Shown: positions 11,312 through 22,016 of the stretch, piece by piece | Numbering within the stretch: the stretch's first letter is position 1 | Layout: each line of letters starts with the position of its first letter | From: Clytia hemisphaerica | Lineage: Eukaryota; Cnidaria; Hydrozoa; Leptothecata; Clytiidae | Direction of reading: 5' to 3' | NCBI GenBank assembly: GCA_902728285.1 | Contig: CACVBU010000538.1 | Span: 461,141 to 525,140, forward strand | DNA: 64,000 bases | Notes under the pieces: generated by a model | Database searches by the model: none | What the model saw: the letters and a program-made list of their open reading frames with translations, nothing else | Told to the model about the DNA's origin: nothing | Made by a program: the position numbers and the translations under genes

Positions 11312-11463
11312 ACAATTGAGCCTCTCTAACTCGAGCTTGCACGGGGAACACCATTTTTCGAGTCAGGGGAATTTCGTGTTAGGTTTATAAGGCATTGTTA
11401 ACTGAAAGGACGAGAAAACTTGTTTGAATTAAGAAGACATTCGAGTAAAAGGGACTCTACTAA
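11312..11463. repeat. CTCTAACTCGAG palindromic element, copy 1
   Basis: CCTCTCTAACTCGAGC on the left and CATTCGAGTAAAAGGGACTC on the right are inverted relatives. The family recurs at 39368-39547 and 43290-43556. The ends resemble those of pogo/Tigger-type nonautonomous elements. Confidence 0.6.
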
Positions 11464-11626
11464 GGGGTTAGGTCAAAAGACAGTTCTTCTTACTCCTGCG
11501 AATGTTTTTTAGTTTAGGAAAGATTTTTACTTTATCATAAATTTTAGCAAAATCACGTTGTACTATTTTTAGAAATTTTTATCATTGCAAATACTATCCT
11601 ACAAAAAAAAACAAAAAAACAATAAT

Positions 11627-12542
11627 GACCGGTTTGTGAGGGCTATGCTGAGAAATATTGCCCGAGGCCATGGATTTATTATACAGACTCTGGATGAACA
11701 TCGAATGAAACGGTGGAGAGCAAAGTTTTGTCTTTCTATTGTTTCAGAAAACAATTGATGTTCTAGCTTTGTCCGCAAAGGACAACTGTCATGGCGGCTC
11801 GAAGGACTCTGATTTTGGAAAATGATTACATAATACTCTTATTCTAAAAAGTTCTCTAACTTTTTCTGATCGTACTTTTGCTGGCTAAAAGTTTGAAAAT
11901 AAATGCTAGAATACCAAGCGAATACATTAATTTATGAAATCTGGTGTGAAAAAAACATCAGACGAGTAAAATCAAACAAAATGCTTATAATGACACGAAA
12001 TTTTGAATTGGGAATATCTTTCCAATATATCTCCGAGAAGAGCTGAGATTGACATATATTAGACGTGAGTCTCATAGCTCCACTGTGGTATGAAAATCTA
12101 TTGGTGGCACGTAGTGGCACGGTGGATTTTTTGAGGTTGAAGTTTAAAAATTTCTGGTGTCAATATTCAATTTCTTATACATAGCATGTTTTTGTATCTT
12201 TCTCGAAATTTAAAACGTCATAAAGACGTATAATTAGTAATTAATTAGATGAGTTTGAATCTCGGAGGAGAACTTAAAGTCTCATTTGGGAGTTGGATAA
12301 GTATATTTTGATAATAAATGCAATTAAAATGCTACGAAAAATCATTTAATGGTGGAAGGAGGGTGAACAATAATGTAATTACTGCGGATAAGGCTTGTAC
12401 ATGAGAAATTGGTAAAAATCAACCTGTTTTTTTTCCAGTGTCTATAATAATTCCATGCCGAGGCTAAGTAACGACCGAGCTTGCGAGATTGTTATGTTGA
12501 CCGAGGGCAATATTTCACAGTACAGCCTGAAAAAACTGGTAA
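11627..12542. mobile_element. Inverted-repeat element with AAATATTGCCC ends (~0.9 kb)
   Basis: GACCGGTTTGTGAGGGCTAT plus GAGAAATATTGCCCGAGG on the left pairs with CCGAGGGCAATATTTCACAG plus ACAGCCTGAAAAAACTGGTA on the right, about 40 bases with mismatches. The interior holds no convincing coding frame. Confidence 0.55.
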
Positions 12543-13177
12543 TTATAAAATTCTAAAGTAGGAGTAATAGTGAATCGAAAAAATTATAAACAGGCTTTCA
12601 TCAACGCATTATTGACACTTGACCACTTTATTGAACGAAGGAATGAAATAAAAGTGTCGGATGGACAATGTCTTTTATATCAATTTCTTTTATATCAATT
12701 TAAGCCCAATATTGAAGGCCAAAACTCAAAATTCTGTATAAATATCAATAATTACGTTAAGTTTGGTCAGTGGACTTTTCGCTGCCATACGTGTCAGTAG
12801 AATAGACGTCGGCACAAATTACTGTTAGTCCAGGTTAGTCTCATGTTGTCACAAAACCATTAGATAAAAAAAAAGATTCCTCTGGCTTTGCACAACCCTC
12901 TGAAAAGGGTGTCATAATACCAACAAAAAAAAGGGAAGGAAAAATTTTTTTACTTCCCTCTAATTATCATTAACTTGTGATAAAACGCAACTTTTGAATA
13001 ATTTTTAGATCCATCAAAAGTATTCTCCATCCATTGAAATCCAATGATGATTTGGTCATGAAAATCTCTAGATAAACATGGACATGCAAAGCCTTGTACT
13101 TGCGAATGAGATGTGCTTCGAGTGTAACTACAATGGTTCCTGTGCTGATGAGTAAAAATAAGCTTTCTTGTGATACA
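12543..13177. other. Intergenic, no gene supported
   Basis: Short open frames on both strands (12570-12800 plus, 12950-13243 minus) lack splice signals, domains and a supporting context. TTTTATATCAATTTCTTTTATATCAATTT near 12673 is a small tandem duplication. Confidence 0.45.
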
Positions 13178-13390
13178 GGCTTTTTTATAAGAACAATTTA
13201 TATAAGAACACTTAGGCTTTGCTGGCCAAAATGTTAAGAACAAAAAGTTGAGAATATTAAGCCTTTGCAGTCAGAAAAATGGACTAAAATGCTCACAAAG
13301 TGGTAAAAATAAGAACATGTTAAGAATATGCTCAGACTTAAAACTTAAAAAGTTAACAACATCCGAAGGCTGTTTTTATAAAAAAACGTG
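13178..13390. mobile_element. TTATAAGAAC palindromic element (AAGAAC subtype)
   Basis: Left end GGCTTTTTTATAAGAACAAT, right end TTTTTATAAAAAAACGTGC. The word AAGAACA recurs five or so times inside, with TTAAGAATA once or twice. It belongs to the family at 19642, 21319, 21669, 36559 and the split copy around 55003-55930. Confidence 0.7.
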
Positions 13391-13519
13391 CTTAAAACAC
13401 AACAACAAACGTGTATAAAAAGGAGGCACAACTCTATGTTGACAAAGCAGAATAAAAACGAAAGAATTTCTCAAAATTGGTGCTACTCGCTTTGCTAGGA
13501 ATTTGGAAAAAGAACAAAC

Positions 13520-13568
13520 TACTTTATCGGGGAAAACTTTCCCCGACGAAGTTTTCCCCGATAAGGTA
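13520..13568. repeat. Short CCCCGATAAGG palindromic element
   Basis: CTTTATCGGGGAAAAC and GTTTTCCCCGATAAGG form an inverted pair around CCCCGACGAA, flanked by TA on both sides. It is a miniature of the element nested at 57294-57458. Confidence 0.7.
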
Positions 13569-13569
13569 T

Positions 13570-14408
13570 TACCGCACCGGGTGGGCTACAAAAAAGTTTC
13601 TCTCTTTTAAACTAATTTTCTCGAAATCTGAAAGTTTTAAAAGAACCGTTCCTATTTCATTAGAAAGAAGAAAAATAAACTTAAATTTTGATGGGTCATT
13701 TATTGAATTCGATTCATTAGATCAAAAGTTATGCTCAATTGAATAAAAAAGTTACTTTCGGAAAATGCTCAAAAACGTTAAAAATCGACCTATCAAATTA
13801 AACAGAAGCATAATTATACGATATATCAGTATTTTCGTTTCAGTCATTAAAATGATAATTAGCTGTCAAAAATGCCTTTTTGTTATTTAAAGGAAGGTTG
13901 AATTTCAATGAAAGGAAAAAAATTCGTCGAAAAAGGCCAAATAATCTGGTAAAATTCATAAAAATACATTAAATATGGGTTTCGAGGTAGATCCAGCCTT
14001 ACATAGACTTTATCCAGTCTAGAACCAAAAATCTGAGGAAAATTTCAGTAAAGCTAAATTAAATTGATTTTGATGAAGATTTTAAATCCTTTCGACCCTT
14101 CAGTTTCAAAATTTATGTGTTTTTTACTGAAAAATGCTCTTAATCATGTAAAGCCTATTGCGATTGCTAGTTTTTTAATAAAAATTTTGATAGGTCGATT
14201 TTAACGTTTTCGGGCACTTTCTGAAAGTAACTTTTTTATTCAATTGAGCATAACTTTTGATATAATAAACCGAATTTATCAAATGACCCATCAAAATTTA
14301 AGTTTATCTTTTTTCTTTCCAATGGAATAAGAATCATTCTTGTAAAATTTTTCGATTTCGAGAAAATCAGTTTCAAAGAGAGAAACTTTTTTGTGGCGCA
14401 CCCGGTAT
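13570..14408. mobile_element. CCGGGTG long-armed palindrome (~840 bp)
   Basis: The arms are over 200 bases long: ACCGGGTG..CTACAAAAAAG, AGTTTCTCTCTTTTAAACTA, ATTTTGATGGGTCATTTAT and AAAAAGTTACTTTC on the left are mirrored on the right, which ends in GTGGCGCACCCGGTATA. The central ~370 bases are unique. Open frames in the arms (13477-13746 plus, 14236-14418 minus) are mirror images of one another and not genes. Single arms occur at 7446 and, as a fragment, near 9086. Confidence 0.8.
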
Positions 14409-14530
14409 AAAAGAACAAAAGGGTTTGATTGCTAAATTATTAAGAGTAAGTTAAGAACATAGGCTTTGCAGACTCACAAAAAAGTGAAAAAAAGAACATT
14501 TTAAGATCTTTTTTAGGCTATATAAAAAAG
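14409..14530. repeat. Partial AAGAAC-subtype element
   Basis: TATAAAAGAACAAAAGGG, TTAAGAACATAGGCTTTGCA and AAAGAACATTTTAAGATC match the AAGAAC subtype. The CCGGGTG palindrome abuts it directly, so 13178-13390 and this piece may be two parts of one region split by later insertions. Confidence 0.5.
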
Positions 14531-14832
14531 TTATTTTCTTTGCTATATTTTTTAGTTGTTTTCTGATTTCTAAGAAATTGAGTAACTTTAGTAATTTTTT
14601 TTAGATCCATTTTGAGGGTATAGATTTCTCAAGCTTTATCATAAAGTAACCATTTCTGACACTTTGAAGTGAAATTACTTATTTGTTTTAAAGTCGTTTT
14701 TTGTTTGAATGTAAATCCCGTGTATCATTTTTTGCATGTGTTGGTTTAAATATTCATTATGAACCATTTGCTGGTGGATCTGAAGGGCGGAACTTCTAAA
14801 TTTATGACAGGAGGACATGAATGAGGCATTTT

Positions 14833-15080
14833 GTTCCGGACCCTTACCGGGACTAAAACGAATAAAACAAAGGAAAATTTCGTGAATTTTACGACTCTTA
14901 TTGGGATAAATTTGACAAATTTTGACCAAATTTCGATCTTTCCGGTAAAACGTTTAAGTTCTCCTATTTCCCCGACCCTTATAGGGACTGAAATTTGATT
15001 TTCTGATTTTTACAACACTTAGTGGGACTTTGGAAATCCAGAAAAGGTACCCTTATATGTGGCACATGCTGTACCCTCCA
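14833..15080. repeat. ACCCTTA..GGGA iterated repeat, copy 2
   Basis: GGACCCTTACCGGGACT, GACTCTTATTGGGA, GACCCTTATAGGGACT, CACTTAGTGGGACT and TACCCTTATATGTGGCACAT recur every 40-60 bases. The block aligns with 900-1135. Confidence 0.65.
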
Positions 15081-15887
15081 TTTGCCATTTTTCCCAATCA
15101 CAGATTCCCCCACTACACCCACTAGTCAAGCTTTTAACACGCGGGAATATCAAACTTTACTTCCTTTTATTAAAGTTTTTGTAAAGTATTACGGTCCAAA
15201 ACATTTGTCCAGGATTAGACAGGTTTTTGGAAACAATACTATATAGTCAAAAAATTTTAAAGAAAATCGCTAGTTCAAACTTTAAAGGCTTATTATCTCC
15301 GGATCTAGAAGGAGTTAGAAGCTCGTTTATAGCCCGTTGAATAGCTTAGAGTCTCCTCTTTCTTTTAGGCGCCTTCAGCGCCGTCCGATTCAGAAAGGGC
15401 GGGGTGGGCGGCGGCTAAGGGGGGGGGTAGGTAAGGGAAATTAAAGCAATGATAGAAAAGTGCCGAAGGGTTAAACTTCAAACTAATTCGCTGGAGGACA
15501 GAATCAAGTTAATCAAGGCCAATTTTGGAGGTTCTTGGATCACTCGTTGACCAAAAATGGTCAAAAAACGGTCAAAATCTTAAAAAAGTGGATTTTTGTC
15601 AAATTTTTGCATTTTTTTACTTTTTAGCTTAAAATCTCGCTGAAAAGACTCACTTTTGATGTTTTTTTGCTTGGCCATTAAGCCCTATCCGATTCCTACA
15701 AGTTAGACCAAAAATGACGATTTCTAACTCAAACTAGGCATTACAGGAGGGCTTCGCCCTCCTACATAGCCCATGTCTGATATATACGACATTAGCACTA
15801 AAAGGGTTAAGGAACATTGTTGTAAATTAAATTTGAAGGTACCTGTGTATGTTCGTCGAATATACGTCAACCATTAGTGAACCTCCT
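15081..15887. other. Intergenic, no gene seen
   Basis: A small perfect hairpin, AGGAGGGCTTCGCCCTCCT, lies at about 15746. A G-rich tract at about 15400-15430 has four or more G runs. No gene or paired element ends are recognised. Confidence 0.45.
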
Positions 15888-16012
15888 TAAAGGAAGAAAT
15901 TTGGCGGGAAGAAAATTTGGTGGATTTGGCGGATTTGAAATCAAGTTCCCCCAAAAATTTATTTTTTCTGCCATCTGCCAAATTAAATTCCCGCCAAAAT
16001 TTCTTCCTTTAA
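15888..16012. repeat. Palindromic element TTAAAGGAAGAAATTTGGCGGG
   Basis: TTAAAGGAAGAAATTTGGCG on the left is mirrored by CGCCAAAATTTCTTCCTTTAA on the right; the total is about 125 bases. Inside, TTTGGCGG and GATTTGGCGGATTTG repeat the end word. Confidence 0.8.
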
Positions 16013-16076
16013 AGTACATCTAAAACATGTAAAAGTTATCGGAATACGGGTGTATTTTCTGGAAAGCTGAATCTTC

Positions 16077-16560
16077 TACAATCATGGTCGTAATATTTGA
16101 GAAAAAAGAGAAATTCCTACGAAATCTTGTAACCACAAACGATTTGGAAGCGCTCTAAATTAGGTTGGAAAGGTAGAGCCTGGGGGGGCACTCCAGGTAA
16201 GTGACCTACCGGACGTGCGGCCCTCAAGGGTAGGTTTTTTGGACTTTGGAAAGTGCACTGTAAGGGTTGATTTGTGAGCAAGTGGGAAAAAGTGCACTGT
16301 AAGGGTGTAAAATTTGAGAAAATACCAAATTTTGAGGTCAAATTTGAGAAAAATAGCACCATAAGGGTCGATTTTCAGCCAAATCTTTCTTCCACTGTAA
16401 GGGTCCGATTTTAGAGACCTGATTTTTGGCCGAACGTACGGTTGTTTTCAAAATCGAATGCCCTCTCCCCCCGGTGGGTAGAGTTTTAACTCTGAGTTTT
16501 AACACTAGACTTAAGACTAAGGATCCAAAAGTTCAAAAATAGTCCAATAGGGCTCAGAAT
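16077..16560. repeat. ATCATGGTCGTAATATTT repeat, interrupted by a 298-bp insertion
   Basis: Outer parts 16077-16178 and 16477-16560 match an uninterrupted copy at 53481-53660 (plus) and 39790-39935 (minus). Between them 16179-16476 is inserted and flanked by GGTAGAG on both sides, a 7-bp target duplication. The insert carries the iterated phrase CACTGTAAGGGT at about 16255, 16295 and 16393, with a CACCATAAGGGT variant near 16350. It is related to 53220-53478. Confidence 0.7.
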
Positions 16561-16681
16561 ATAGCGTGAACTTTTGGATGTTCTTATTTTAAGAAAGACG
16601 TGTAACATTTTTGACCAAGCGGTAACGTTATTCGATTCTGAATCGCAACTTATATTGCATGAACTATTTTCTGGGTGTGCG

Positions 16682-16822
16682 TAGCCCCTAGGCAGTTTTA
16701 GACCACGTCGAACTTATCAGAGGAAGAGATTTGTAATTGTAATTTCATTGTCTTTTAACGAGCGTTACACTCCTTCGCATCTCTCCGAGTTACTTGCTCT
16801 ATTGTCTTAAACCCGCCAGTCC
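16682..16822. repeat. Direct repeat shared with 26990-27138
   Basis: AGTTTTAGACCACGTCG, GAAGAGATTTGTAATTGTAA, TTTCATTGTCTTTTAACGAG and CTTGCTCTATTGTCTTAAA recur at 27015-27130 in the same orientation with few changes. Confidence 0.8.
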
Positions 16823-17263
16823 GTAGCGTACAGCTGAGTCCCTTAGCCATTGACTCTGTTAAACGAATCGGAAGAACAACTAAAAGTCTCAGATTACTGA
16901 ACTATCCACATTAAATTTCGACTCTCTACAGACATGATGAAAAACGTCATTAATCGTTTTTTGAACGTTGGGTGTACGTTAATTTATTAACCGTGGGGTC
17001 CTTAATGTCTTTCTGTTACGCACGAAAAAGGCGTGAAAATTAGACCCGTTAGAAAATCCCGTTTGATATACTATAAGAGGAGATAATGAGATTTAGAATT
17101 GAATATCGTAAGACTTTCGTTAGCAACTATAACAGCTCAAATGAAACCTTTTTGATTATAATCCTTGTTAGCGCCAATTCGAGGTTGATAATTGATGTTG
17201 ATCACGCGAGTGTTTGCTATATGTTGAAAAAACTTTAAAAACAAACCCAAGAGTAACATCGTA
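16823..17263. other. Intergenic, no gene seen
   Basis: No open frame, splice-framed exon or paired element ends are recognised here. Confidence 0.45.
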
Positions 17264-17620
17264 ACACGCTTTTTCTTTTATAAGAATTTACTTTGTAAAG
17301 AATATTCATGATGGAAACTGTCCAAAAAAATAAGAATATGCTAAGAATTTCATGATCGTGAAATTTAGACTGAAGCTACTAAGAATACTATTTTTAGAGC
17401 ATTTTACCATGAAATTGCCAATTGTTCGCCAGCAACGCTAAAAAATAATCACAAAAATGCCCAACTCTTGCTTGACTTATATATTCCATGCTACATTAAG
17501 GCTGGGTTTGCATCCTAACCTAAGAATACCGTAAAGATATTTCAGAATGATTATTTTTCCTCAAAAAGTTAAGAATATTCATGTTGAGTTGAAAAAATAC
17601 CATTCTTATTAAAAAGCGTC
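17264..17620. mobile_element. TTATAAGAAT palindromic element (AAGAAT subtype)
   Basis: Left end ACACGCTTTTTCTTTTATAAG, right end CATTCTTATTAAAAAGCGT. The internal words are AAGAATA, AAGAATT and TAAGAATACCG, consistently with AAT where the AAGAAC subtype has AAC. Sister copies lie at 29031-29335 and 42409-42680. Confidence 0.75.
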
Positions 17621-18399
17621 TTTATTTCTATAATTTCAAACTTCTAATAGTGCATTAACAATACTCTGGACTTATTTCTTGCTAAGTCTTGTTAAACTTT
17701 GACTGCCGGGAAGTAGTCTTGGTTTAAAGAAATTTTAGAGTTTACTTCTTCTGTCTGAACTTTGCGTGTTAATGATTTTTGATAGTGCTGAGTCCATAAG
17801 AAAAAATACAAAAATACCTCCAAACTTTAAAAGAAATTGGTAACTTGATTTAGTAATTTTCTGTTCGTTTTTCTCCCAAGAGGGTCTAGCGGAAAGGATT
17901 TGCTGTGTGCTCAGATAAAGCAAAAATAGAGTCTGTTGTATAACACCGACCCACTTTTCAGCGCCATTCAGGCTATCTGAAAGCCTTCAGTGAACCCGGG
18001 CTATGCAAGCTCGGGAAAATATATATGCGCAAAGTCAGGGCGTTAGGGTGGTTTACGGGAAAAAAAGTGGCGGTAAAGTTTGGAACAAACACTGTAAACA
18101 CCTCCGCCACTGTTTACTCCACCCCGGCCCCGGGCTAACCACCATTTTCAAAATTAATCACCCATTTTTAGTGATCTTGTGTAGACGATAGGATCGTTTT
18201 AGCCGCTTTAGCTAAATTCAAAAAGGGAAACTTTCTTAAAGAAATGGGGGAAGGTCAAAATTATAAAAAGGCGTTAATAAAGTGACTCAATATGACCTTC
18301 GATAACCTTGAATTTGCATCATTTTTTCTTTCACGGAAGTTGGAATAACTGCGGTATCTTCTCTGTGCTTTTTTTACAAATAAAATAAAGATTTATGAG
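17621..18399. other. Intergenic, no gene supported
   Basis: A small inverted pair, CCCGGGCTATGCAAGCTCGGG, lies at about 17997-18017. A 62-codon frame at 18003-18191 has no supporting features. Confidence 0.45.
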
Positions 18400-18630
18400 G
18401 ATTTAGGAAGGCTGGCTGTAGACTATTCTATAGTTTAAGACGAATTACTATCTAAGAAAAAAGCCCAAAGCCGAAAAAAATTTTTTTTGCAGAAAAGCGT
18501 TTACAGTCAGTAGAATTTCTGAAACACTCCTGCCGATTTTTCCCGTATAACGCCATAACGCCATTCCAACCGCCGTATTTTCCCGCCTTTACTATCACCG
18601 TAACGGACGATAACATCGTCTAGGCTGGCT
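18400..18630. repeat. Inverted relative of the 22500-23060 repeat
   Basis: GACTATTCTATAGTTTAAGACGAATT, AAAGCCGAAAAAAATT, GATTTTTCCCGTATAACGCC and GACGATAACATCGTCTAGGC correspond to reversed phrases at 22870-23050 and 22510-22550. It is probably the same element family in the opposite direction. Confidence 0.5.
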
Positions 18631-19641
18631 TTTGATTCCACTGTTGGGTTGTTATAGCGCATATTACAGCTCCTCTCTCAATGAGATATGGGTCCCAATA
18701 GTGCAAAGTTTTTCCTAAAATATAACAATCTTGTCAATGGTCCGATGAGAAATTTTTGCCTGGCCTAATTCGCGGGTCCCCTCTCAAAAAAAATTTCAAA
18801 TCATATCTACTTTCGAACCGCAATCACATGTGGTAAAAATTTCCTAAAGATTGGCAGTCCCATACTATATTCTGCAAAAAACATGGCATATATAAATTTG
18901 CTTTATGTCAGTTTATGTAGAAACGTCTGTAATACCCGGGCAATACCCAGAATAATTGTTTACTATATGACGTCATGAAACCAGATATTTTGATTGACAG
19001 GTCATTCTGAAATCGAAATGTAATTGGTTATCGTTTTTAGTACGTAAATTCGCACAGCATGTTGGGATAAATATTGAACTTCTCTTTAAGGATTTTCGAC
19101 AAGGCTTAGCGACAACTTGTTAATTGATAACGTGTTTTACTAAAGCTTACAAACCATATTATCTAGGCCTTAAGCGCTGAAAGTCTTATTTTGATTTTTG
19201 CAGGCTTGTACTTAAGACGTCTTTGGAGACAGCTAAAATCTTAGGATAAGAAGCAAATTTGATTTTTTGGTTGTAACGAAATCTAAAGTTTGATCAGATA
19301 GAATTGCGAAATTTTAGATACTATTTTTGTCAATAGTTTTAGGAAGATAACTTTTAAAATATTGATATATGGTTCTGGTTCTCCACTTAATCGAGTACTC
19401 TTATGGCATTGATTTACCACACTTGTTTTTTTACTATTTCTGTCAGAAATATTCGTTTAGAGAGCGATTTTTAATCTTTCCGTAATTTGGATCGACGCAT
19501 GAATGGATCTGCGAGGGTCACTGACTTTTATAAATCCTGAGCTATATCTGCCTTCTTCGATATTAGTTCTTTTTAAAGTGGTGCCTGCAAAGAAACTGTT
19601 ATATTGAAATTTTGCCTAACCTTTAACGACGCCTAACAAAT
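18631..19641. other. Intergenic, no gene seen
   Basis: Nothing recognisable beyond a short stretch near 19590-19640 (TTTTGCCTAACC) that resembles the middle of the inverted-repeat element at 38993-39164. Confidence 0.4.
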
Positions 19642-19804
19642 GCACGTTTTTTTTATAAGAGCAAACTATATCTGGACATAAGACTTCTATGGCCGAAACA
19701 TTTAGAACAAGTTAAAAACTTTCCGGACTCTAAAACACCCAATTCTCAAGAAAATGGACAAAAATACACAAAAATGGCAAAAACAAACATAAAAAAACGC
19801 GTAT
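19642..19804. mobile_element. TTATAAGA palindromic element, short copy
   Basis: GCACGTTTTTTTTATAAGAG opens it and AAAAAAACGCGT closes it. The interior aligns with the AAGAAC subtype (GCAAACTATATCTGGACATA, AGACTTCTATGGCC) but lacks part of the right half. Confidence 0.6.
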
Positions 19805-19965
19805 CATTTCAAAGAACTCCGATAAAAAGATTTTGGGTGGCCGAGATGGGAGAAAATGCCTTCAGGCTTTATATGAAACTCAGTGATGATAAGTAATGGC
19901 AGGTAATTTACTTTAGCTGAAAAGAAAAGCAACAAATTTTGTATCTTTCGTTTTTTAGATTTTGT

Positions 19966-19972
19966 ATATAAT
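19966..19972 (+). promoter_or_regulatory. Probable TATA box of the 20022 exon
   Basis: TATATAA lies about 50 bases upstream of the ATGATG start of a signal-peptide exon, a normal spacing for a short leader. Confidence 0.4.
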
Positions 19973-20021
19973 CACAAACACTAAAGATTTACAAACGCAT
20001 TTTATGAGGAAAGAGTAATTC

Positions 20022-20109
20022 ATGATGTCAGTATACAAGATTGGATTTATCGTTGCTTTGACAACTTGTTTCGTGTTTGGTTCAACTGAAGCTTCCAAGC
20101 AGAAATTTG
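20022..20109 (+). CDS. First coding exon of a secreted or membrane protein (partial)
   Basis: ATG ATG opens a 29-codon reading frame with a clear signal peptide (MMSVYKIGFIVALTTCFVFG), then STEASKQKF, and ends on the consensus donor G|GTGAGT in phase 1. A TATA box lies upstream. This matches the arrangement of the two intact genes in this window, where the first exon carries the signal peptide. Phase-1 signal exons are common for extracellular modular proteins. I could not find a convincing downstream exon; the region that follows is full of repeats. Either the rest lies far off or the gene is broken. The function is unknown. Confidence 0.5.
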
Positions 20110-20827
20110 GTGAGTTTTTTTTTTCTTTCGTCCTTCTTTTGCTTTCTTTGTATATTAAGTTTTAAAGTGTGTCCAAAAAGAAAGCGGACAAATTTTTATA
20201 TAAAGTAAAAATCCTCAAAATTCATTATCTAAACTGAGCTTAGACTATTTGAAATAAGCTAAAAATTCTCTGTTCAATCAATAGATATTCGATTCCCAAA
20301 ATGATTGAATAGGTTTTGGAGATTGAATACAAGTATACAAGTCATAAAATTTCGCATATAAATTATAATGATTTTACTTTATATAAGAATGTGAAAATAC
20401 TCTCAAAAAAGTTGCTCTCCCTGACCCAGGCCCCCCTCCTGTCACCATGCTACTGATCGTAGAATGTTACGCCTTAGTTACTTTTGGTAACGCTTCGACA
20501 CTGGCATTGCTTAGAAAAACTGATAAATTCTAAAGCTTTTTGAACAACAGGAAATTCAAATTATTAGAGCTTAAAAAGTCAACGGGCTTATGCAAACTGA
20601 ACTTTTAAAAATAGTAACATAGGGTCTTTGCAAGCAAATAAAAAAAATCATGATTTAGAAAACAGGGATGACACGAATTGGTTGTTCTGTTTGCTGTTAG
20701 ATTAGACAAAACATTTAAGATTTTATATTCATACATTAGGCAGGACGAACATTTCCAGAGGGTAATCCGGGAAAAATTTCCAGGGGGTGATTTTTATATT
20801 ATAAGTAAGTTAAGATTATGATCTTTA
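20110..20827. other. Possible intron of the 20022 gene; no exon seen
   Basis: No following exon with a pyrimidine-rich acceptor and an open phase-1 frame was recognised. TTTCCAGAGGGTAATCCGG and TTTCCAGGGGGTGA near 20753-20792 are two neighbouring variants of the TCCAGGGGGT word seen at 24.6 kb. Confidence 0.4.
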
Positions 20828-20927
20828 CCCAGCCGACACACAACGCTGTTTCAACGTTCATTTAACGTTCATTTAACGTTATATGAACATTAGAATAACG
20901 TTAAAACAACGTTCTGTGCCAGCTGGG
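20828..20927. mobile_element. CCCAGCTGG / AACGTT MITE, copy 1
   Basis: CCCAGCCGACACACAACG on the left and GTTCTGTGCCAGCTGGG on the right form the inverted ends, with TA on both sides. AACGTT recurs every ~11 bases between. Confidence 0.85.
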
Positions 20928-21129
20928 TATCATACCACCCGAAAAGACCGGAATTCGACCCCTGTTCCGTTATTTTTATAAGCAGACATGAATTAAAATC
21001 TACAAAACACTGCATTATGCCTGAATGTTGCGCAAGTATGAAACACCGTACAGCTATTGTAATTTAGTTCTTTATTTTTTGATATAAACAGACATGGGTT
21101 GAATTCTGGCTTTTTTGGGTGTTTCCGAT

Positions 21130-21227
21130 CCCAGCTGGCACATAACGTTTTTTCAACCTTTATCTAACGTTCACAACGTCAATATAACGTAAGATCAACG
21201 TTGAAACAACGTTGTGTGCCAGCTGGG
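21130..21227. mobile_element. CCCAGCTGG / AACGTT MITE, copy 2
   Basis: CCCAGCTGGCACATAACG to CGTTGTGTGCCAGCTGGG, 98 bases. AACGTT-like words are spaced 9-11 bases and the whole folds as one hairpin. Confidence 0.9.
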
Positions 21228-21318
21228 ATAGGAAAACTGACATAATCTCAACTTACACATTTCAAGAGTAGGGGTAGCTTGGCGCCAACGCCAAACCTTT
21301 ATAGAGACTGGACTAAAA

Positions 21319-21574
21319 TACACGTTCTTTTTTATAAGAACAAACTATATAAGAACATAAGTCTTCGATGACCAAAATGTTAAGAACAAGGTAAGAACAT
21401 ATTAAGGCTTTGTGGATTCGAAAACACCCAATTTCTCAGGAAAATGGTCAAAAACATTCACACAATGGTCAAAATAAGAACATGTTAAGAGCATTTTTAG
21501 GCTTAAAACTCAAAAAGTTAAGAACATCTGAAGGCTTCAAAAATTTTGGATGCTCTTATAATAAAAAACGTGTA
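21319..21574. mobile_element. TTATAAGAAC palindromic element (AAGAAC subtype, best copy)
   Basis: Ends TACACGTTCTTTTTTATAAG and CTTATAATAAAAAACGTGTA. The interior repeats ATAAGAACA, TTAAGAACA and GTAAGAACA at least six times. A useful reference for the subtype. Confidence 0.8.
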
Positions 21575-21668
21575 TCACCATCATCATAGAGGACTTTATT
21601 GTGTCATAAATTTGAAAATTCCGTTCTTTGGATTCCACAAAAACAGAATAGTGCTGTTATCCATAAAT

Positions 21669-21784
21669 TACACGCTTTTTTATTTATAAGAACAATTTCA
21701 TAAGAACACCAGCCTCACATTTGGTAATCAAGAATAGTCTCAGGCTCAGCCAAGACTTTACTGATTCTTATAAAAAAGTGTGTA
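21669..21784. mobile_element. TTATAAGAAC palindromic element, 116-bp deletion form
   Basis: TACACGCTTTTTTATTTATAAG opens it (three bases extra in the A/T run) and TTCTTATAAAAAAGTGTGTA closes it. Most of the middle is missing. Confidence 0.7.
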
Positions 21785-22016
21785 TTTTTGCGAAATCTGT
21801 CGCGGCCAGTTGGCTTATATATTATCAGGGTCAGATTAGGCCATTTTCTAAGAAGTTATTTAGCGGTGAGATTTGAACACATCATATGATAAAGAATGTA
21901 GACTTTCTTTTCAATATTTTTGAGACGCGGTGTTTTCCGGTCGTCTAGCCCGGTTCCTTTGACTGGATTTAAACTGTAGTAAATATTAGATTTATCATCA
22001 ACAAAAGTGTTTTGTT

